A stretch of 64,000 nucleotides of DNA from positions 186,001-250,000 of the forward strand of contig NZ_JARDUB010000004.1 of assembly GCF_029360665.1 (NCBI RefSeq). Reading direction: 5' to 3'. A program made the position numbers and the translations under genes. Within the stretch, counting starts at the first letter, position 1; every line of letters begins with the position of its first letter. Positions 1 to 10,271 of this stretch are shown one piece after another. Source of the stretch: Eudoraea chungangensis (lineage in GTDB: Bacteria; Bacteroidota; Bacteroidia; Flavobacteriales; Flavobacteriaceae). The notes below the pieces were generated by a model. The model worked only from the letters and a program-made list of their open reading frames with translations. It ran no database searches and was not told the DNA's origin.

Positions 1-1
1 A

Positions 2-682
2 GAACTTGGTGATCTTCTTTTCGACTCTGAAGTAGGGCATAATATTAGCCTAAGTTTTCAGAAGAAAAAAGAAGCCTTTGGCTTTTCAATTAGCCCTTAC
101 AGCAATTCAATAAACAATTTTATTGTGCTAGAGCCAACAGGAATTTCACAGACCATAAGGGGTAATTTTCAGGTTTGGGAATACAGACAAACCAATGCGC
201 AGATGCTGGGGATTGATGTAGATGCCTCGTACGACTTTTATCGCAATTTTGGCTTTTATAGTCAATTTGCACTAGTAAAAGGGTATGATGTTGAAAAAGA
301 CGAGCCTCTCATAAACCTCCCAGCCGCAAATTTTAAAAATGCCTTAGTATACCAGAATCCAAAGATTAACAACTTATGGCTGCAACTTCAAAGTGAATAC
401 GTTTTTCGACAAAATGAATACCCCGACAACAATTTTGAGGTGTTTGTTCCAGAAACAGGAACCACAGAATTAGTAGATGTAAGCACTCCACCGAATGCCT
501 ATCATCTGTTAAATTTTAATTCTAATATAGACTTTACTTTAAACCCAAAATCAACACTTTCAGTTGGTTTAACTATTGCAAATATTTTTAATACCTCCTA
601 CCGAAACTATCTGAATAGACTACGATATTACGCAGATGACCTCGGCAGGAATTTACTATTGAATATTAAATTGAATTATTAA
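2..682 (+). CDS. TonB-dependent outer membrane receptor, C-terminal part (truncated by window edge)
   Basis: The reading frame is open from the first bases of the window, so this is the last ~226 residues of a longer protein; the GTG at 125 is internal. The sequence is an alternating beta-strand pattern rich in aromatic residues and ends in the typical receptor terminus, with a late motif NRLRYYADDLGRN followed by a final strand LLLNIKLNY that ends in an aromatic residue, as outer-membrane barrels do. Family knowledge: such receptors import iron complexes, heme, zinc or other ligands using TonB energy. The plug domain and ligand are outside the window. The lipoprotein gene 34 bases downstream is probably co-transcribed. 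Confidence 0.85.
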   Translation, partial: ELGDLLFDSEVGHNISLSFQKKKEAFGFSISPYSNSINNFIVLEPTGISQTIRGNFQVWEYRQTNAQMLGIDVDASYDFYRNFGFYSQFALVKGYDVEKDEPLINLPAANFKNALVYQNPKINNLWLQLQSEYVFRQNEYPDNNFEVFVPETGTTELVDVSTPPNAYHLLNFNSNIDFTLNPKSTLSVGLTIANIFNTSYRNYLNRLRYYADDLGRNLLLNIKLNY

Positions 683-716
683 ATAAAAACAAATTTTAAA
701 TAAAAATTATATTATT

Positions 717-1271
717 ATGAAAGCTATAAAATTTTTATCCATTATCGCACTTACAGGACTTGTGTTAACTTCTTGCTCGGATGACGATGATGCTCCGGAA
801 ATCATCAATGAAGAGGAGTTAATTACCACCATGACGGTTACGCTAACACCCAGTACTGGAGGCACAGCAATTACTTTGGTTACAAGAGACCTTGACGGAG
901 ATGGTCCTGATGCTCCTTTTATAGACGTATCTGGTAATTTAACAAGTGGTGCAACTTACAATGGTAGCATCGTCTTATTAAATGAGACAGAGAGTCCTGC
1001 GGAGAATATTACGGAAGAAGTAGAAGAAGAAAGTGACGAGCACCAATTCTTTTTTACTCCCGGGGGCGGCTTAGATGTAACTACTACCTACTCTAATTTT
1101 GATACAGCCGGCAACAATTTAGGGACAGAATTTAGTCTGGTTGCCGGAGCGGTAAGCTCAGGTACTTTGAGTTTTACCCTAAGACATGAGCCAACGAAAC
1201 CAAATAACGACTTAAGCGACGCTGGCGGAGAAACAGATATTGAGGCTACTTTTGACATAGAGATTCAATAA
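717..1271 (+). CDS. surface-exposed lipoprotein next to a TonB receptor
   Basis: 184 residues. A lipoprotein signal peptide ends in LTSC, and the mature protein starts C-S-D-D-D-D, which resembles the acidic lipoprotein export signal that sends flavobacterial lipoproteins to the cell surface. The rest is an acidic, probably all-beta domain with a glutamate-rich stretch (about 99-108) and no cysteine or catalytic motif that I recognise. It lies 34 bases after the TonB-dependent receptor gene and ahead of a strong terminator, so the pair forms an operon end. Inference: it is an accessory ligand-capture lipoprotein for that receptor, possibly for metal or heme. The exact function is unknown. Confidence 0.75.
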   Translation: MKAIKFLSIIALTGLVLTSCSDDDDAPEIINEEELITTMTVTLTPSTGGTAITLVTRDLDGDGPDAPFIDVSGNLTSGATYNGSIVLLNETESPAENITEEVEEESDEHQFFFTPGGGLDVTTTYSNFDTAGNNLGTEFSLVAGAVSSGTLSFTLRHEPTKPNNDLSDAGGETDIEATFDIEIQ

Positions 1272-1292
1272 GAAAAATCATTTAATTCCATT

Positions 1293-1333
1293 AACCGCTT
1301 CTTTTGATGTTTAATAAAAGAAGCGGTTTTTTT
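1293..1333 (+). terminator. rho-independent terminator of the receptor/lipoprotein operon
   Basis: A perfect 13-base-pair stem (1293-1305 with 1316-1328) closes a 10-base loop and runs into a T tract. It starts 21 bases after the lipoprotein stop codon. Confidence 0.9.
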
Positions 1334-1643
1334 GTGTTCTCTTTTTGTTTCTGCAGCGGCCCCTATCCAAAGTTTGATTAAAGAAATTGGGGATTAGGTT
1401 TTATTAAAAAAAACTCAAGAGCCTAAAAGAAGAATCTTGGGCCAACATTTTTGCTCCAAAGCGTTAATGGAAAAAGTTTATACCAATCTGATTATAAAGA
1501 AAGTCCTTTGGAATAAAGAACTTCCTTTTTTAATATATTCTTATTGATGGCTTTTTTCTTATCTTAACCATCTATAAGCTACTATTGGTAGCAATAGATA
1601 AGACCATTAGCTAACTAGCAACCAATAATTTAAAACCCAATCC
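1334..1643. other. 310-base intergenic region without a recognised feature
   Basis: No open frame, RNA gene or repeat stands out between the terminator and the esterase gene. No clear TAnnTTTG promoter box was found before the esterase start. Confidence 0.5.
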
Positions 1644-2522
1644 ATGAAAAATTTCTTTCTATTCCTTTTTGCCTTCTGTTTTAGTACTGTATTAGTAGCA
1701 CAAAGCAAGCTTCTGGAGAGTTTAAGTATGAAAAGTGAGCTCTTAAATACGGAGGTAAAGTATTCTATTTACTTACCTGATGGTTATGAAGATTCACAAC
1801 GATACTATCCTGTAGTTTACCTTTTAAATGGCTATACAGGAGACGAAACCAGTTGGATAGAGGCAGGTAATATGCAAAGAATTACCGACCAAGAAGTAAA
1901 TGCAGGAAATATTCAGGAAATGATAATTGTTATGCCCGATGGAGACGACAGATTATACATGAACAGAACGGATGGCAGCTATCCGTACGAAGACATGTTT
2001 ATAAAAGAATTACTCCCATTCATAGCAAGTGAATATCGTGTTCGAAAAGGAAAGCGTTATACTGCCCTGAGCGGGCTTTCCATGGGGGGTGCAGGATCCT
2101 TAAAACTAGGTTTAAAATACGACAAGATATTTGGTGTACTTGCGGCGTTTAGCTCTGCTGTTTTTACAGAAGAATCGGTGACAACTTCCGAGCAAGATGC
2201 CATGAACGGGTATGTATCTAAGGCAATGCCGGATATGGTTGGTCTTAAAGGTGAAAAACGTCTAAACAAAAGCTATGAAGAGTACGACGTCCTTCATTTG
2301 GTGAAGACTAAAGACCCCGAGCTATTAAAATCCGTAAAAATATACTTTGATTGCGGAGATGATGATTTTCTTACCCTTGGAAATGCGGAATTACACAAGC
2401 AACTGATTTTAAAACAAATTCCACACGAGTACCGTGTTAGAGATGGAGCACATACCTGGCCTTTTTGGAGAGAATCGCTACCCATTGGTCTAAAATTTAT
2501 AAGTGATTCCTTTTGGAGATAG
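1644..2522 (+). CDS. secreted esterase of the esterase D / feruloyl esterase-like alpha/beta-hydrolase family
   Basis: 292 residues with a signal peptide of ~20 residues (cleavage after VLVAQ). The alpha/beta-hydrolase nucleophile elbow G-L-S-M-G-G places the catalytic Ser at 146. The charge-relay Asp is probably in CGDDD (240-242) and the His is 270 in DGAHTW. The family includes carbohydrate esterases such as feruloyl and acetyl esterases, S-formylglutathione hydrolases and enterochelin esterases; the secreted form suggests an ester on an extracellular or periplasmic substrate. The gene stands alone, with no polysaccharide-degrading neighbour, so the substrate cannot be inferred. It is convergent with the next hydrolase gene. 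Confidence 0.85.
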   Translation: MKNFFLFLFAFCFSTVLVAQSKLLESLSMKSELLNTEVKYSIYLPDGYEDSQRYYPVVYLLNGYTGDETSWIEAGNMQRITDQEVNAGNIQEMIIVMPDGDDRLYMNRTDGSYPYEDMFIKELLPFIASEYRVRKGKRYTALSGLSMGGAGSLKLGLKYDKIFGVLAAFSSAVFTEESVTTSEQDAMNGYVSKAMPDMVGLKGEKRLNKSYEEYDVLHLVKTKDPELLKSVKIYFDCGDDDFLTLGNAELHKQLILKQIPHEYRVRDGAHTWPFWRESLPIGLKFISDSFWR

Positions 2523-2585
2523 TTATATAATCCTCCAGAGGCGCGGCTCTGTTAATCTCTTAATCCAGGATGGGGCGTGTTAGTC

Positions 2586-3872
2586 TTAAAAGACTTCATC
2601 TAGCCAATGATTCACTATTTTATAATAGTCCTTGTGAACTTTTGCCCAATAAGGAAAATCCGATTCCCCAACATAGTACATAGAGTGATTGGCATCTTCT
2701 AAAAGAACCTGCTGAAAATTTAACCTGGCATCCGAATTAATATGAGTGGCAATTATAGCATGACTTTCGGGGGGAATTATTTCATCCTTTGTACCTTGTA
2801 GCAGAAGTAAGTCTTGCTTTATTTTATTAAAATATGGCAAGGGGGAATACGTTAATTTAGGGTCTGTCACCACTTCGTCTAAATTTGGCACCCAGACACT
2901 TTCAAACCACGGCTGCTGTTCTTCCAAAGCCAGTCTTTTGGTCAGTTCTTCCTTAGAGATCGTACCCCCAATATATTGAAAAACCATCTTTTGCATCTCT
3001 GCCGCAACTTCCACTTCTTCTCCTAATTTAGCCCTGTTATTGTTTTTCCATGCATTGATGTCGCTTTCTAGCAAACTAGATCCTGGGCAACTAACTACTA
3101 TGCCAGCATGAAGTCCGGGTAAAACGGAGAGTAGATATGGCACCTTTGTAGCGCCCTGGCTACTACCTTTAATGGCTATACTATCTAAACTTATGCCGGT
3201 AATCTTGGAAAAATATTCTATTGACTTTGTATCGTCGGAAAGCAATTCTTTCATGCTTGCAACCTGCCAATTTCCACTAGAGTTACCAGTACCTCTTTTG
3301 TCGTAATGAAAGGTTGTATATCCTCGCTGGGCAAATAATATTGCCTCTGCTCTTGATCCACTACGGTCACCACCCCCAGAAGAGGTTAAGAAAATTAAAC
3401 CTTTACCATTAGGTTTATTGGGTGAATATATAGTGCCTTCAAAGTCTAATTTCATGTTGCTAAATCGTATGTCCTGAACGGAATAGGTCTTAGCGGTGGT
3501 TGAAGGGATCTCCAAAAGCTGGTAAGGAAATACTTCTCCATTCACCACCAAAAGCCCTTTTAGCTCTTCTGTTATAGGGTCCCATTTGTTTTTAAATTGA
3601 TAGGTATATCGATCACTTTGAAGAAGAAAAGACAGAGAATCTTTATAAACCTCTATATTCCGTGCAGGGATTCCAATAGCATTCTGTTGTAAACTACTGA
3701 AGCTTACCATCCAATCATCCGAATCCCTTTGAACTTCCAAACTAAGATCTACCTTAAAATTCCCCTTTTGAAAAGTACCTGAATAAATACCTGGCCTAAT
3801 TCCGTCTTCTACCTGGCAAACTCCAGTAAAAACAGCAATTGTAAGTACCAAAAGACATAAGTGATATTTCAT
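2586..3872 (-). CDS. secreted alpha/beta hydrolase (serine aminopeptidase S33-like)
   Basis: 428 residues with an N-terminal signal peptide (about 1-19). Residues ~25-125 form a beta-rich N-terminal domain that is common in secreted Bacteroidota hydrolases. The hydrolase domain follows, with the oxyanion/strand motif DKRGTG (191-196), nucleophile elbow G-S-S-Q-G (Ser238), catalytic Asp363 in QGTKDEIIP and His396 in EDANHS. All three members of the triad are present, so it should be active. The family contains prolyl peptidases and acyl esterases, and the substrate is unknown. It is transcribed alone, convergent with the esterase gene. Confidence 0.85.
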   Translation of the reverse strand: MKYHLCLLVLTIAVFTGVCQVEDGIRPGIYSGTFQKGNFKVDLSLEVQRDSDDWMVSFSSLQQNAIGIPARNIEVYKDSLSFLLQSDRYTYQFKNKWDPITEELKGLLVVNGEVFPYQLLEIPSTTAKTYSVQDIRFSNMKLDFEGTIYSPNKPNGKGLIFLTSSGGGDRSGSRAEAILFAQRGYTTFHYDKRGTGNSSGNWQVASMKELLSDDTKSIEYFSKITGISLDSIAIKGSSQGATKVPYLLSVLPGLHAGIVVSCPGSSLLESDINAWKNNNRAKLGEEVEVAAEMQKMVFQYIGGTISKEELTKRLALEEQQPWFESVWVPNLDEVVTDPKLTYSPLPYFNKIKQDLLLLQGTKDEIIPPESHAIIATHINSDARLNFQQVLLEDANHSMYYVGESDFPYWAKVHKDYYKIVNHWLDEVF

Positions 3873-4158
3873 ATTATGCTATTTAATAAAGTAAGGAAGG
3901 TCTTATAGTTACAAACACCTCTCTTAAAGGAGACTACTACAACGGGTTTATGTTACAATTTATTCAAAAATTTATTCTACCAAATTGGCTTAATACTCCG
4001 ATCAATAAGGACTAACACCAATTTTACAATTAAAAAAAATAAAGGATTCCTGAATACTAAAAAAATATTTAGGATATTGTAAAGAGCAGCAAAATACATA
4101 AACCTTTGGTTATGCTATTGTTGTAGTAATGGTACTTTAAACTAACCTAAACACAATT

Positions 4159-5046
4159 ATGGAATTAATTATAAGTAATTTAAATAAGACTTATGCCAAT
4201 GGTGTACACGCCTTAAAAGATGTGAACTTAACCATACCCCAGGGGATGTTTGGCCTTTTAGGGCCAAATGGAGCCGGGAAATCTTCGCTAATGCGTACCC
4301 TTGCTACCTTACAGGAAGCCGATTCAGGAAGCGCTACCTTCGGAGACATTGATATACTAAATGACAAAAAAAAGGTTAGAGAAATATTAGGCTATCTCCC
4401 GCAAGAGTTTGGAGTTTACCCCAAAATAAGTGCCATCAATATGCTTAATCATATTGCTAGTCTAAAAGGAATAGCCAATAAAGGTGAACGTAAGAGCCTT
4501 GTAGAGTCTCTTTTAGTAAAAACCAATCTTTGGCAATTTCGAAATCGGAGTCTGGGCACGTATTCTGGGGGTATGAAACAACGCTTTGGCATAGCGCAAG
4601 CTCTTATCGGAGACCCTAATCTTATTATTGTAGACGAACCTACTGCAGGTCTGGATCCGGCAGAAAGGGTTCGCTTTCACAATCTTTTAAGTGAAATTGG
4701 CGAAAATACTGTGGTAATACTTTCCACGCATATTGTAGAGGATATTTCTAACCTCTGCAGTAATATGGCCATTATCTGTCTTGGGGAGGTAGTAGCGAAA
4801 GGGAATCCCAGCGAATTAACTAAAGAAGTTGCTGGTAAAATTTGGAAAAAACCTGTCGATAAAAATGAACTGGCGGCCTATCAGAAAGATTTTCAAGTTA
4901 TTTCCACCCATTTAAAAGCCGGTCAGACCATTATTCATGTTATTAGTGAAGAACAACCCCACGCCTCATTTGAAAAAAGTAAAGCGAATCTAGAAGATGT
5001 CTATTTTGCGGAAATCACTTCGCGCATGGAGGCCATTGTTGATTAA
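4159..5046 (+). CDS. ABC transporter ATP-binding protein
   Basis: 295 residues. Walker A is GPNGAGKSS near residue 36, the ABC signature is YSGGMKQR, and Walker B with its catalytic glutamate is LIIVDEPTAGLDP, followed by the switch histidine in STHIVED. The C-terminal ~70 residues after the nucleotide-binding domain are typical of the CcmA/NatA-like group. The permease gene starts 26 bases downstream, so the pair should form one complex in the inner membrane. A poor TTTG...TACTTTA promoter match lies about 30-50 bases upstream. The cargo is unknown. Confidence 0.92.
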   Translation: MELIISNLNKTYANGVHALKDVNLTIPQGMFGLLGPNGAGKSSLMRTLATLQEADSGSATFGDIDILNDKKKVREILGYLPQEFGVYPKISAINMLNHIASLKGIANKGERKSLVESLLVKTNLWQFRNRSLGTYSGGMKQRFGIAQALIGDPNLIIVDEPTAGLDPAERVRFHNLLSEIGENTVVILSTHIVEDISNLCSNMAIICLGEVVAKGNPSELTKEVAGKIWKKPVDKNELAAYQKDFQVISTHLKAGQTIIHVISEEQPHASFEKSKANLEDVYFAEITSRMEAIVD

Positions 5047-5071
5047 GTTCCATTCACTAAAACAAAAAATA

Positions 5072-8000
5072 ATGTTTAGACAGATATATTTATTTGAATT
5101 AAAGTATAGACTAAAACGACCGGCCACATGGGCATACTTTGGAATTCTCCTGGTTTTCGGATTGATTGTAGCTATTGGGGGAAATGGACCAGTCTCTGAA
5201 AAGGTCTTTGTGAATTCCCCTATTGGTATAGCTACTATGCTTATTACCATTAGTATTTTTGGAGTAATGTTGGCAAGTGCTATAATGGGTGTTCCTATTT
5301 ACAGGGATATAGAACATAAAACAGAAAATTATTATTTCACCTATCCCATTAGTGAAAAAGGATACGTTCTGGGTAGGTTTTTAGGTTCCCTTACCATCCT
5401 GTTTTTAATTAGTCTTGGATTTCATGCTGGGCTTATTGCTGGTTTTGCTATTGGTCCTTACGCAGGGTATGTAGAACCAGAACGATTTACAGATTTTCAT
5501 TTGTCCTACTATTTACAGCCAACATTTATCCTTTATTGGAGTAATTTTTTCGTTTCGGGAAGTATCTTTTTTGCCCTTGTAGCCCTAACCAAGAGAATTA
5601 TGCTGGCTTATGCCGGAGGAGCCATACTCTTTATCACCTACCTGGTTACCTTAACGCTTACACAAGATATTGAGAATAAAGATTTAGTAAGTCTTTTTGA
5701 TCCCTTTGGCTTTGGCACCTATTCAAATGTCATCGATTACTGGACCCCAGAAGAACAAAATACCAAAACAGTTCCAATTACCGGAATGTTAGTATGGAAT
5801 CGTATACTTTGGGTGGGGATAGGCCTACTTGCCTTGCTATATACCGTATTTAAATTTGATTTTCAACGTTTCCTCAACCGAAAATACAGCACTAAAAAAG
5901 TTAAAATACAGAATGAGACTGTAAATGTAAGTGCTGTTTTGGAAAGAATTCCGAGCGTAGAAAAAGTATACTCTAAAAGTTTAAACCTTAAAATACTTCT
6001 GGATTTAGCGAAAATGGAAGTTAAAAATATTGTAAAAGACAACTTCTTTATTGCAATATTAATAGCGGCAACGCTTTTTCTGTTTTTTGATGGTTGGTAT
6101 GGCTTTCCGCTTTATGGGACTCCTTCCCTCCCTACAACTTATTATATGTTAGAGGTGAAGGATTTTAACTTTATCGTCCTGATGTTTGTTCTAATTGTCT
6201 TTATGACAGGGGAAGTGATGCATAGAGAACGAGGTGTAAACTATGATCAGATTTTTGGATCCCTTCCTATTCCAAATGGTGTGATCTATGGTTCCAAGTT
6301 TTTAGCGCTCATTTTTATCAGCTTTTTGTTGGTAAATTTAGTCTTAGTAAGTGGGGTTTTTAACCAAATCACCAAAGGGTATTACGACTTTAAATTCGGT
6401 ATGTATTTTACAGATTTATACCTTATTGAGTTTCCGAAGTATATCACCTTTGTAATGCTCGCATTTTTCGTGCATTCGGTGGTAACAAAAAAATTTATTG
6501 GCCATGTGGTCGCCATTGCCATTTGGACCCTCCTTTTTGCCATAAACAGTTTTATGGATGTAGACAATAACCTGTATTTATATGCCTACGCACCCGGTTA
6601 CACAATATCAGACATGAATGGCTTTGGGCATTTTGGAACTGCACTTTTTTGGTTTAGAATATATTGGCTGGCGTTCGGTGGCTTATTGGCGTATTTAGGT
6701 TTTCTACTTTGGAAACGAGGTACAGATACTGGAAGAAAATCCCGGTTACGCTTAGCCAAAGGGAGGTTGAACAAGGCTACCATCTCTACTATGATAATAC
6801 TGGCGGCAATCTGCTTAGGTAGCGGACTCTACATAAATTACAATACGAAAACTATAAATAACTACCAAACCGAAAAAGCCGGTACCATAGCCAGTGCTGA
6901 ATACGAAAAACAACTTGGCAAATACAATAGAATTGATCAGCCCAAAGTTGTGGATGTTAAATTAGAAGCGGATCTTTTCCCTGAAAATCGGAGTGCGACC
7001 ATAAAAACAGTTTACAAACTAGTAAATAAATCAATCAGGCCCATAGATTCGTTACATTTAAATTGGGGTAGTCCGGGAATATTTCACAAGGAAGTAGAAG
7101 CCTTTAAGATAAATGGAAGAACGCCAGTACTTGGACGGAAATATGAGGATTTCAATTATGAAATATATGCATTGGGCACCAGAATGAACCCAGGAGATAC
7201 CTTGGTTATGGAGCTTACCGTTACAGGCAGCTTTAAAGGCTTTCCCAATGAAGGAAGTGGAAGACAAATAGTCTACAATGGAACTTTTATGGATAATTCA
7301 TTTTTTCCTTCGTTTGGATATGATACGCAAGAAGAACTGACAAGTGATCAGGACAGAAAAAAATACGAACTCCCAACCAAAGACTATAGCCTTCCCTCAC
7401 AGAACGATGGCTGGGGCCTTAAAAACCTTCTTTTCAATGACGATGCAGACTATGTTACTTTCGAAGGGACAGTCAGTACAGCCCCCGATCAGTTGGCTAT
7501 AATGCCTGGGTATTTGCAAAAAGAATGGGAAGAAAATGGACGTAAATATTACAGCTATAAAATGGAAGGCGACCTAGACTTCTTTTATAATATTTCTTCT
7601 GCCAGATACGAAATATACAAGGAGGTTTGGACCGGTAAAAATGGCAAAAAAGTGAATATTGAGATTTTTCACCATCCCGAACACACCTATAATATTGACC
7701 GCTTTGTTAAGAGTGTAAAGCATTCCTTGGATTACTTTTCAGAAAATTTTGGTCCTTACCAATACCGCCAAATACGGATTATGGAATTTCCGCGTTATGC
7801 TGGTTTTGCCCAATCATTTCCCAACACAGTTCCTTTCTCGGAGAGTTTTGCCTGGGTAGGAAATTTTAGTGACCCTGAAGATTTAGACTATGCCTATTTT
7901 GTTACCTCCCATGAGGTAGCCCATCAATGGTGGGCTCATCAGGTAACTCCATCAGCAACTAGGGGTGCCAATCAAATTTCAGAATCAATGGCCGAATATG

Positions 8001-8716
8001 CAGCCTTGATGGTAATGAAAAAAGAATATGGTAGAGATGCCATGCAACGCTTCCTAAAAGAGGAATTGGACGATTACCTAAGGGGTAGAGCCAACGAAAG
8101 TAAATTTGAAAAAACACTACTAGACAATGATAATCAGGCATATGTCTGGTATCAGAAAGGTGCACTTATTCTATATGCCCTGCAAGATCTAATAGGGGAG
8201 AAAACCTTAAACAAAGGTTTTGAGCGTTTTGTTGATTCTGCATTGTACAGACAAAAAGCACCTTTTGCCACAAGTCTGGAATGGTATGATTATATTAAAT
8301 CGGTCACCCCAGATTCTATAAACTATTTTTTAGAGGATAGTTTTGAAAAAATAACCCTTTATTCTAATAAAACCAGTGAAGCCATCTATAAAACCTTGGA
8401 AAATGGTAAATATGAAATCACTATTAATATAGAAAGTTCAAAAAGTTATTTCGACGGGAATGGAAAGCTCTTGGATTCCCCTCAAAATCCAAATCTCATA
8501 GAGATTGGTGTCTTTGGTGAGGACAAGAAAAATAAGGCTGGGATGACCATTAAATCCCCAATAATCCTAGAAAAGAAGTGGATAAAACCAGGGAAAAGTA
8601 GTTTTACCTATGTAGTAGACAACCTGCCCTTTAAGGCTGGAATTGATCCATATAATAAGATGATAGATAGGATTCCGGACGACAACCTGGTGACTATTGA
8701 GGAATCTTCCGATTAA
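5072..8716 (+). CDS. ABC permease fused to an M1-family metalloaminopeptidase
   Basis: The ATG at 5072 is preferred over an in-frame start at 4997 because it removes a 50-base overlap with the ATPase gene and begins directly with the membrane domain; this gives 1214 residues. The first ~570 residues hold two blocks of six or so hydrophobic segments separated by a soluble loop, a duplicated ABC-2-type permease. The C-terminal half is an M1 peptidase: zinc-binding H-E-V-A-H at 947-951 with a following WW, and a likely third ligand Glu971 in ISES. Such fusions are known in Bacteroidota and sit beside an ABC ATPase gene, as here. Inference: peptide cleavage is coupled to transport. The GAMEN-type substrate motif is not obvious. 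Confidence 0.88.
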   Translation: MFRQIYLFELKYRLKRPATWAYFGILLVFGLIVAIGGNGPVSEKVFVNSPIGIATMLITISIFGVMLASAIMGVPIYRDIEHKTENYYFTYPISEKGYVLGRFLGSLTILFLISLGFHAGLIAGFAIGPYAGYVEPERFTDFHLSYYLQPTFILYWSNFFVSGSIFFALVALTKRIMLAYAGGAILFITYLVTLTLTQDIENKDLVSLFDPFGFGTYSNVIDYWTPEEQNTKTVPITGMLVWNRILWVGIGLLALLYTVFKFDFQRFLNRKYSTKKVKIQNETVNVSAVLERIPSVEKVYSKSLNLKILLDLAKMEVKNIVKDNFFIAILIAATLFLFFDGWYGFPLYGTPSLPTTYYMLEVKDFNFIVLMFVLIVFMTGEVMHRERGVNYDQIFGSLPIPNGVIYGSKFLALIFISFLLVNLVLVSGVFNQITKGYYDFKFGMYFTDLYLIEFPKYITFVMLAFFVHSVVTKKFIGHVVAIAIWTLLFAINSFMDVDNNLYLYAYAPGYTISDMNGFGHFGTALFWFRIYWLAFGGLLAYLGFLLWKRGTDTGRKSRLRLAKGRLNKATISTMIILAAICLGSGLYINYNTKTINNYQTEKAGTIASAEYEKQLGKYNRIDQPKVVDVKLEADLFPENRSATIKTVYKLVNKSIRPIDSLHLNWGSPGIFHKEVEAFKINGRTPVLGRKYEDFNYEIYALGTRMNPGDTLVMELTVTGSFKGFPNEGSGRQIVYNGTFMDNSFFPSFGYDTQEELTSDQDRKKYELPTKDYSLPSQNDGWGLKNLLFNDDADYVTFEGTVSTAPDQLAIMPGYLQKEWEENGRKYYSYKMEGDLDFFYNISSARYEIYKEVWTGKNGKKVNIEIFHHPEHTYNIDRFVKSVKHSLDYFSENFGPYQYRQIRIMEFPRYAGFAQSFPNTVPFSESFAWVGNFSDPEDLDYAYFVTSHEVAHQWWAHQVTPSATRGANQISESMAEYAALMVMKKEYGRDAMQRFLKEELDDYLRGRANESKFEKTLLDNDNQAYVWYQKGALILYALQDLIGEKTLNKGFERFVDSALYRQKAPFATSLEWYDYIKSVTPDSINYFLEDSFEKITLYSNKTSEAIYKTLENGKYEITINIESSKSYFDGNGKLLDSPQNPNLIEIGVFGEDKKNKAGMTIKSPIILEKKWIKPGKSSFTYVVDNLPFKAGIDPYNKMIDRIPDDNLVTIEESSD

Positions 8717-8780
8717 TCACAAAGAAGTCTTATCTACTTTTATTCCTAAAAATATATTACCAATAATAAAACCTAATACC

Positions 8781-10271
8781 ATGAAACCATCCAAAAAGTC
8801 GCGCAGAGAATTTTTAAAGAAATCCTTAACAGCCTCCGCAGGAATAAGCATTGTGCCAAGTTTTGCCATAAGTGGTCTTGGACATAAAGCGCCGAGTGAC
8901 AAACTAAATATTGTTGGTATAGGGGTTGGCGGGAAAGGAATGCACAATCTAAATGCCATGAATTCTGAAAATATTATTGGCTTATGTGACATCGATTGGA
9001 ACTTTAGCAAACCTTGTTTTGATTTATTTCCAAGGGCAGCAAAATTTTACGATTGGCGAAAAATGTTCGAAGATCTGGGTCCTTCTATCGATGGGGTAGT
9101 TGTAGCTACTGCAGATCATACCCATGCAGCCATTGCCGCCACTGCTATGACTATGGATAAACACGTTTATTGTCAAAAGCCACTTACCCACTCAATCTAT
9201 GAGTCGCGATTATTGACAAAATTAGCAGAAAATTATAAGGGAGCTACCCAGATGGGAAATCAAGGTAATTCTGGCGATGGAGTACGACAATTATGTGAAT
9301 GGATATGGAATGGAGAAATTGGAGAGGTAAAGGAGGCACATGCCTGGACCGATCGTCCTATCTGGCCTCAAGGACTGGAACGTCCGAAGGAAAAAATGCC
9401 AGTTCCAAAAAATTTTAATTGGGATCTGTTTATTGGTCCGGCCAAAAAAAGGCCTTATCATGAGGTATATACCCCATGGAACTGGAGAGGATTTTGGGAC
9501 TTTGGCACAGGGGCATTTGGAGATATGGCTTGCCATGTCATGGATCCTATTTACAGGGCTTTAAAGCTCAAGTACCCCATTGCTATCTCCGGGAGTTCTA
9601 CCAGCTTAAATACAGAAAGTGCTCCGAATGCGGAGAAAGTCCGTTTCGATTTTCCCGCCAGAGAAGCGATGGCAAAGTTGCCACTACCAGAAGTGCAAGT
9701 GCACTGGTATGACGGTGGGCTCTTACCAGACAGGCCAGAACTACTCGCTGATGGGGTTCCTTTATTAAGAGATGGCTTAGGGGGATGTATGTTTATCGGG
9801 ACAAAAGATACACTGATATGCGATAGTGGTGGATTTAACCCAAGATTATTATCCGGAAGGGTCCCAAAGGTAACCCCCTACCTTCGCAGAATCCCCGACA
9901 TGGTAAAATATATAGACGGACCTCATGAACAGGACTGGATTAGGGCGTGTAAGGAATCCCCTGAAAATAGAGTTAATGGATCTGCCCATTTTGGGTATGC
10001 AGGTCCCTTTAATGAAATGGTCCTACTGGGAGTTCTTGCCATTAGGTTACAAGGACTCAACAAAACCCTCGATTGGAATGGGGAGGCCATGCGCTTCACC
10101 AACATTTCAGAAAACGATACCATGGAAGTCATAGAATCTTTTCATTTCGATCGCAAAAATGGAAATCCCAACTGGGATGTTAAAAGACTTGAGATAAATG
10201 CCTACCAAGCTGCTCGGGAGTTCATTAAGCACACCTATCACAATGGATGGTCTTTACCTTCTATGGGCTAA
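8781..10271 (+). CDS. Tat-exported Gfo/Idh/MocA-family oxidoreductase
   Basis: The ATG at 8781 is chosen (496 residues) because it puts the twin-arginine signal SRREFLKK at residues 6-13; an upstream in-frame start would overlap the previous gene. The N-terminal Rossmann fold has NIVGIGVGGKG for NAD(P), and the family Lys-Pro motif is present as CQKPLTHS, in place of the common EKP. The C-terminal half is the alpha/beta substrate domain. Family members oxidise or reduce sugars, inositols and glycosides, and some Tat-exported Bacteroidota members are NAD-dependent glycosidases. It follows the permease-peptidase gene by 64 bases but need not share its function. The substrate is unknown. Confidence 0.85.
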   Translation: MKPSKKSRREFLKKSLTASAGISIVPSFAISGLGHKAPSDKLNIVGIGVGGKGMHNLNAMNSENIIGLCDIDWNFSKPCFDLFPRAAKFYDWRKMFEDLGPSIDGVVVATADHTHAAIAATAMTMDKHVYCQKPLTHSIYESRLLTKLAENYKGATQMGNQGNSGDGVRQLCEWIWNGEIGEVKEAHAWTDRPIWPQGLERPKEKMPVPKNFNWDLFIGPAKKRPYHEVYTPWNWRGFWDFGTGAFGDMACHVMDPIYRALKLKYPIAISGSSTSLNTESAPNAEKVRFDFPAREAMAKLPLPEVQVHWYDGGLLPDRPELLADGVPLLRDGLGGCMFIGTKDTLICDSGGFNPRLLSGRVPKVTPYLRRIPDMVKYIDGPHEQDWIRACKESPENRVNGSAHFGYAGPFNEMVLLGVLAIRLQGLNKTLDWNGEAMRFTNISENDTMEVIESFHFDRKNGNPNWDVKRLEINAYQAAREFIKHTYHNGWSLPSMG

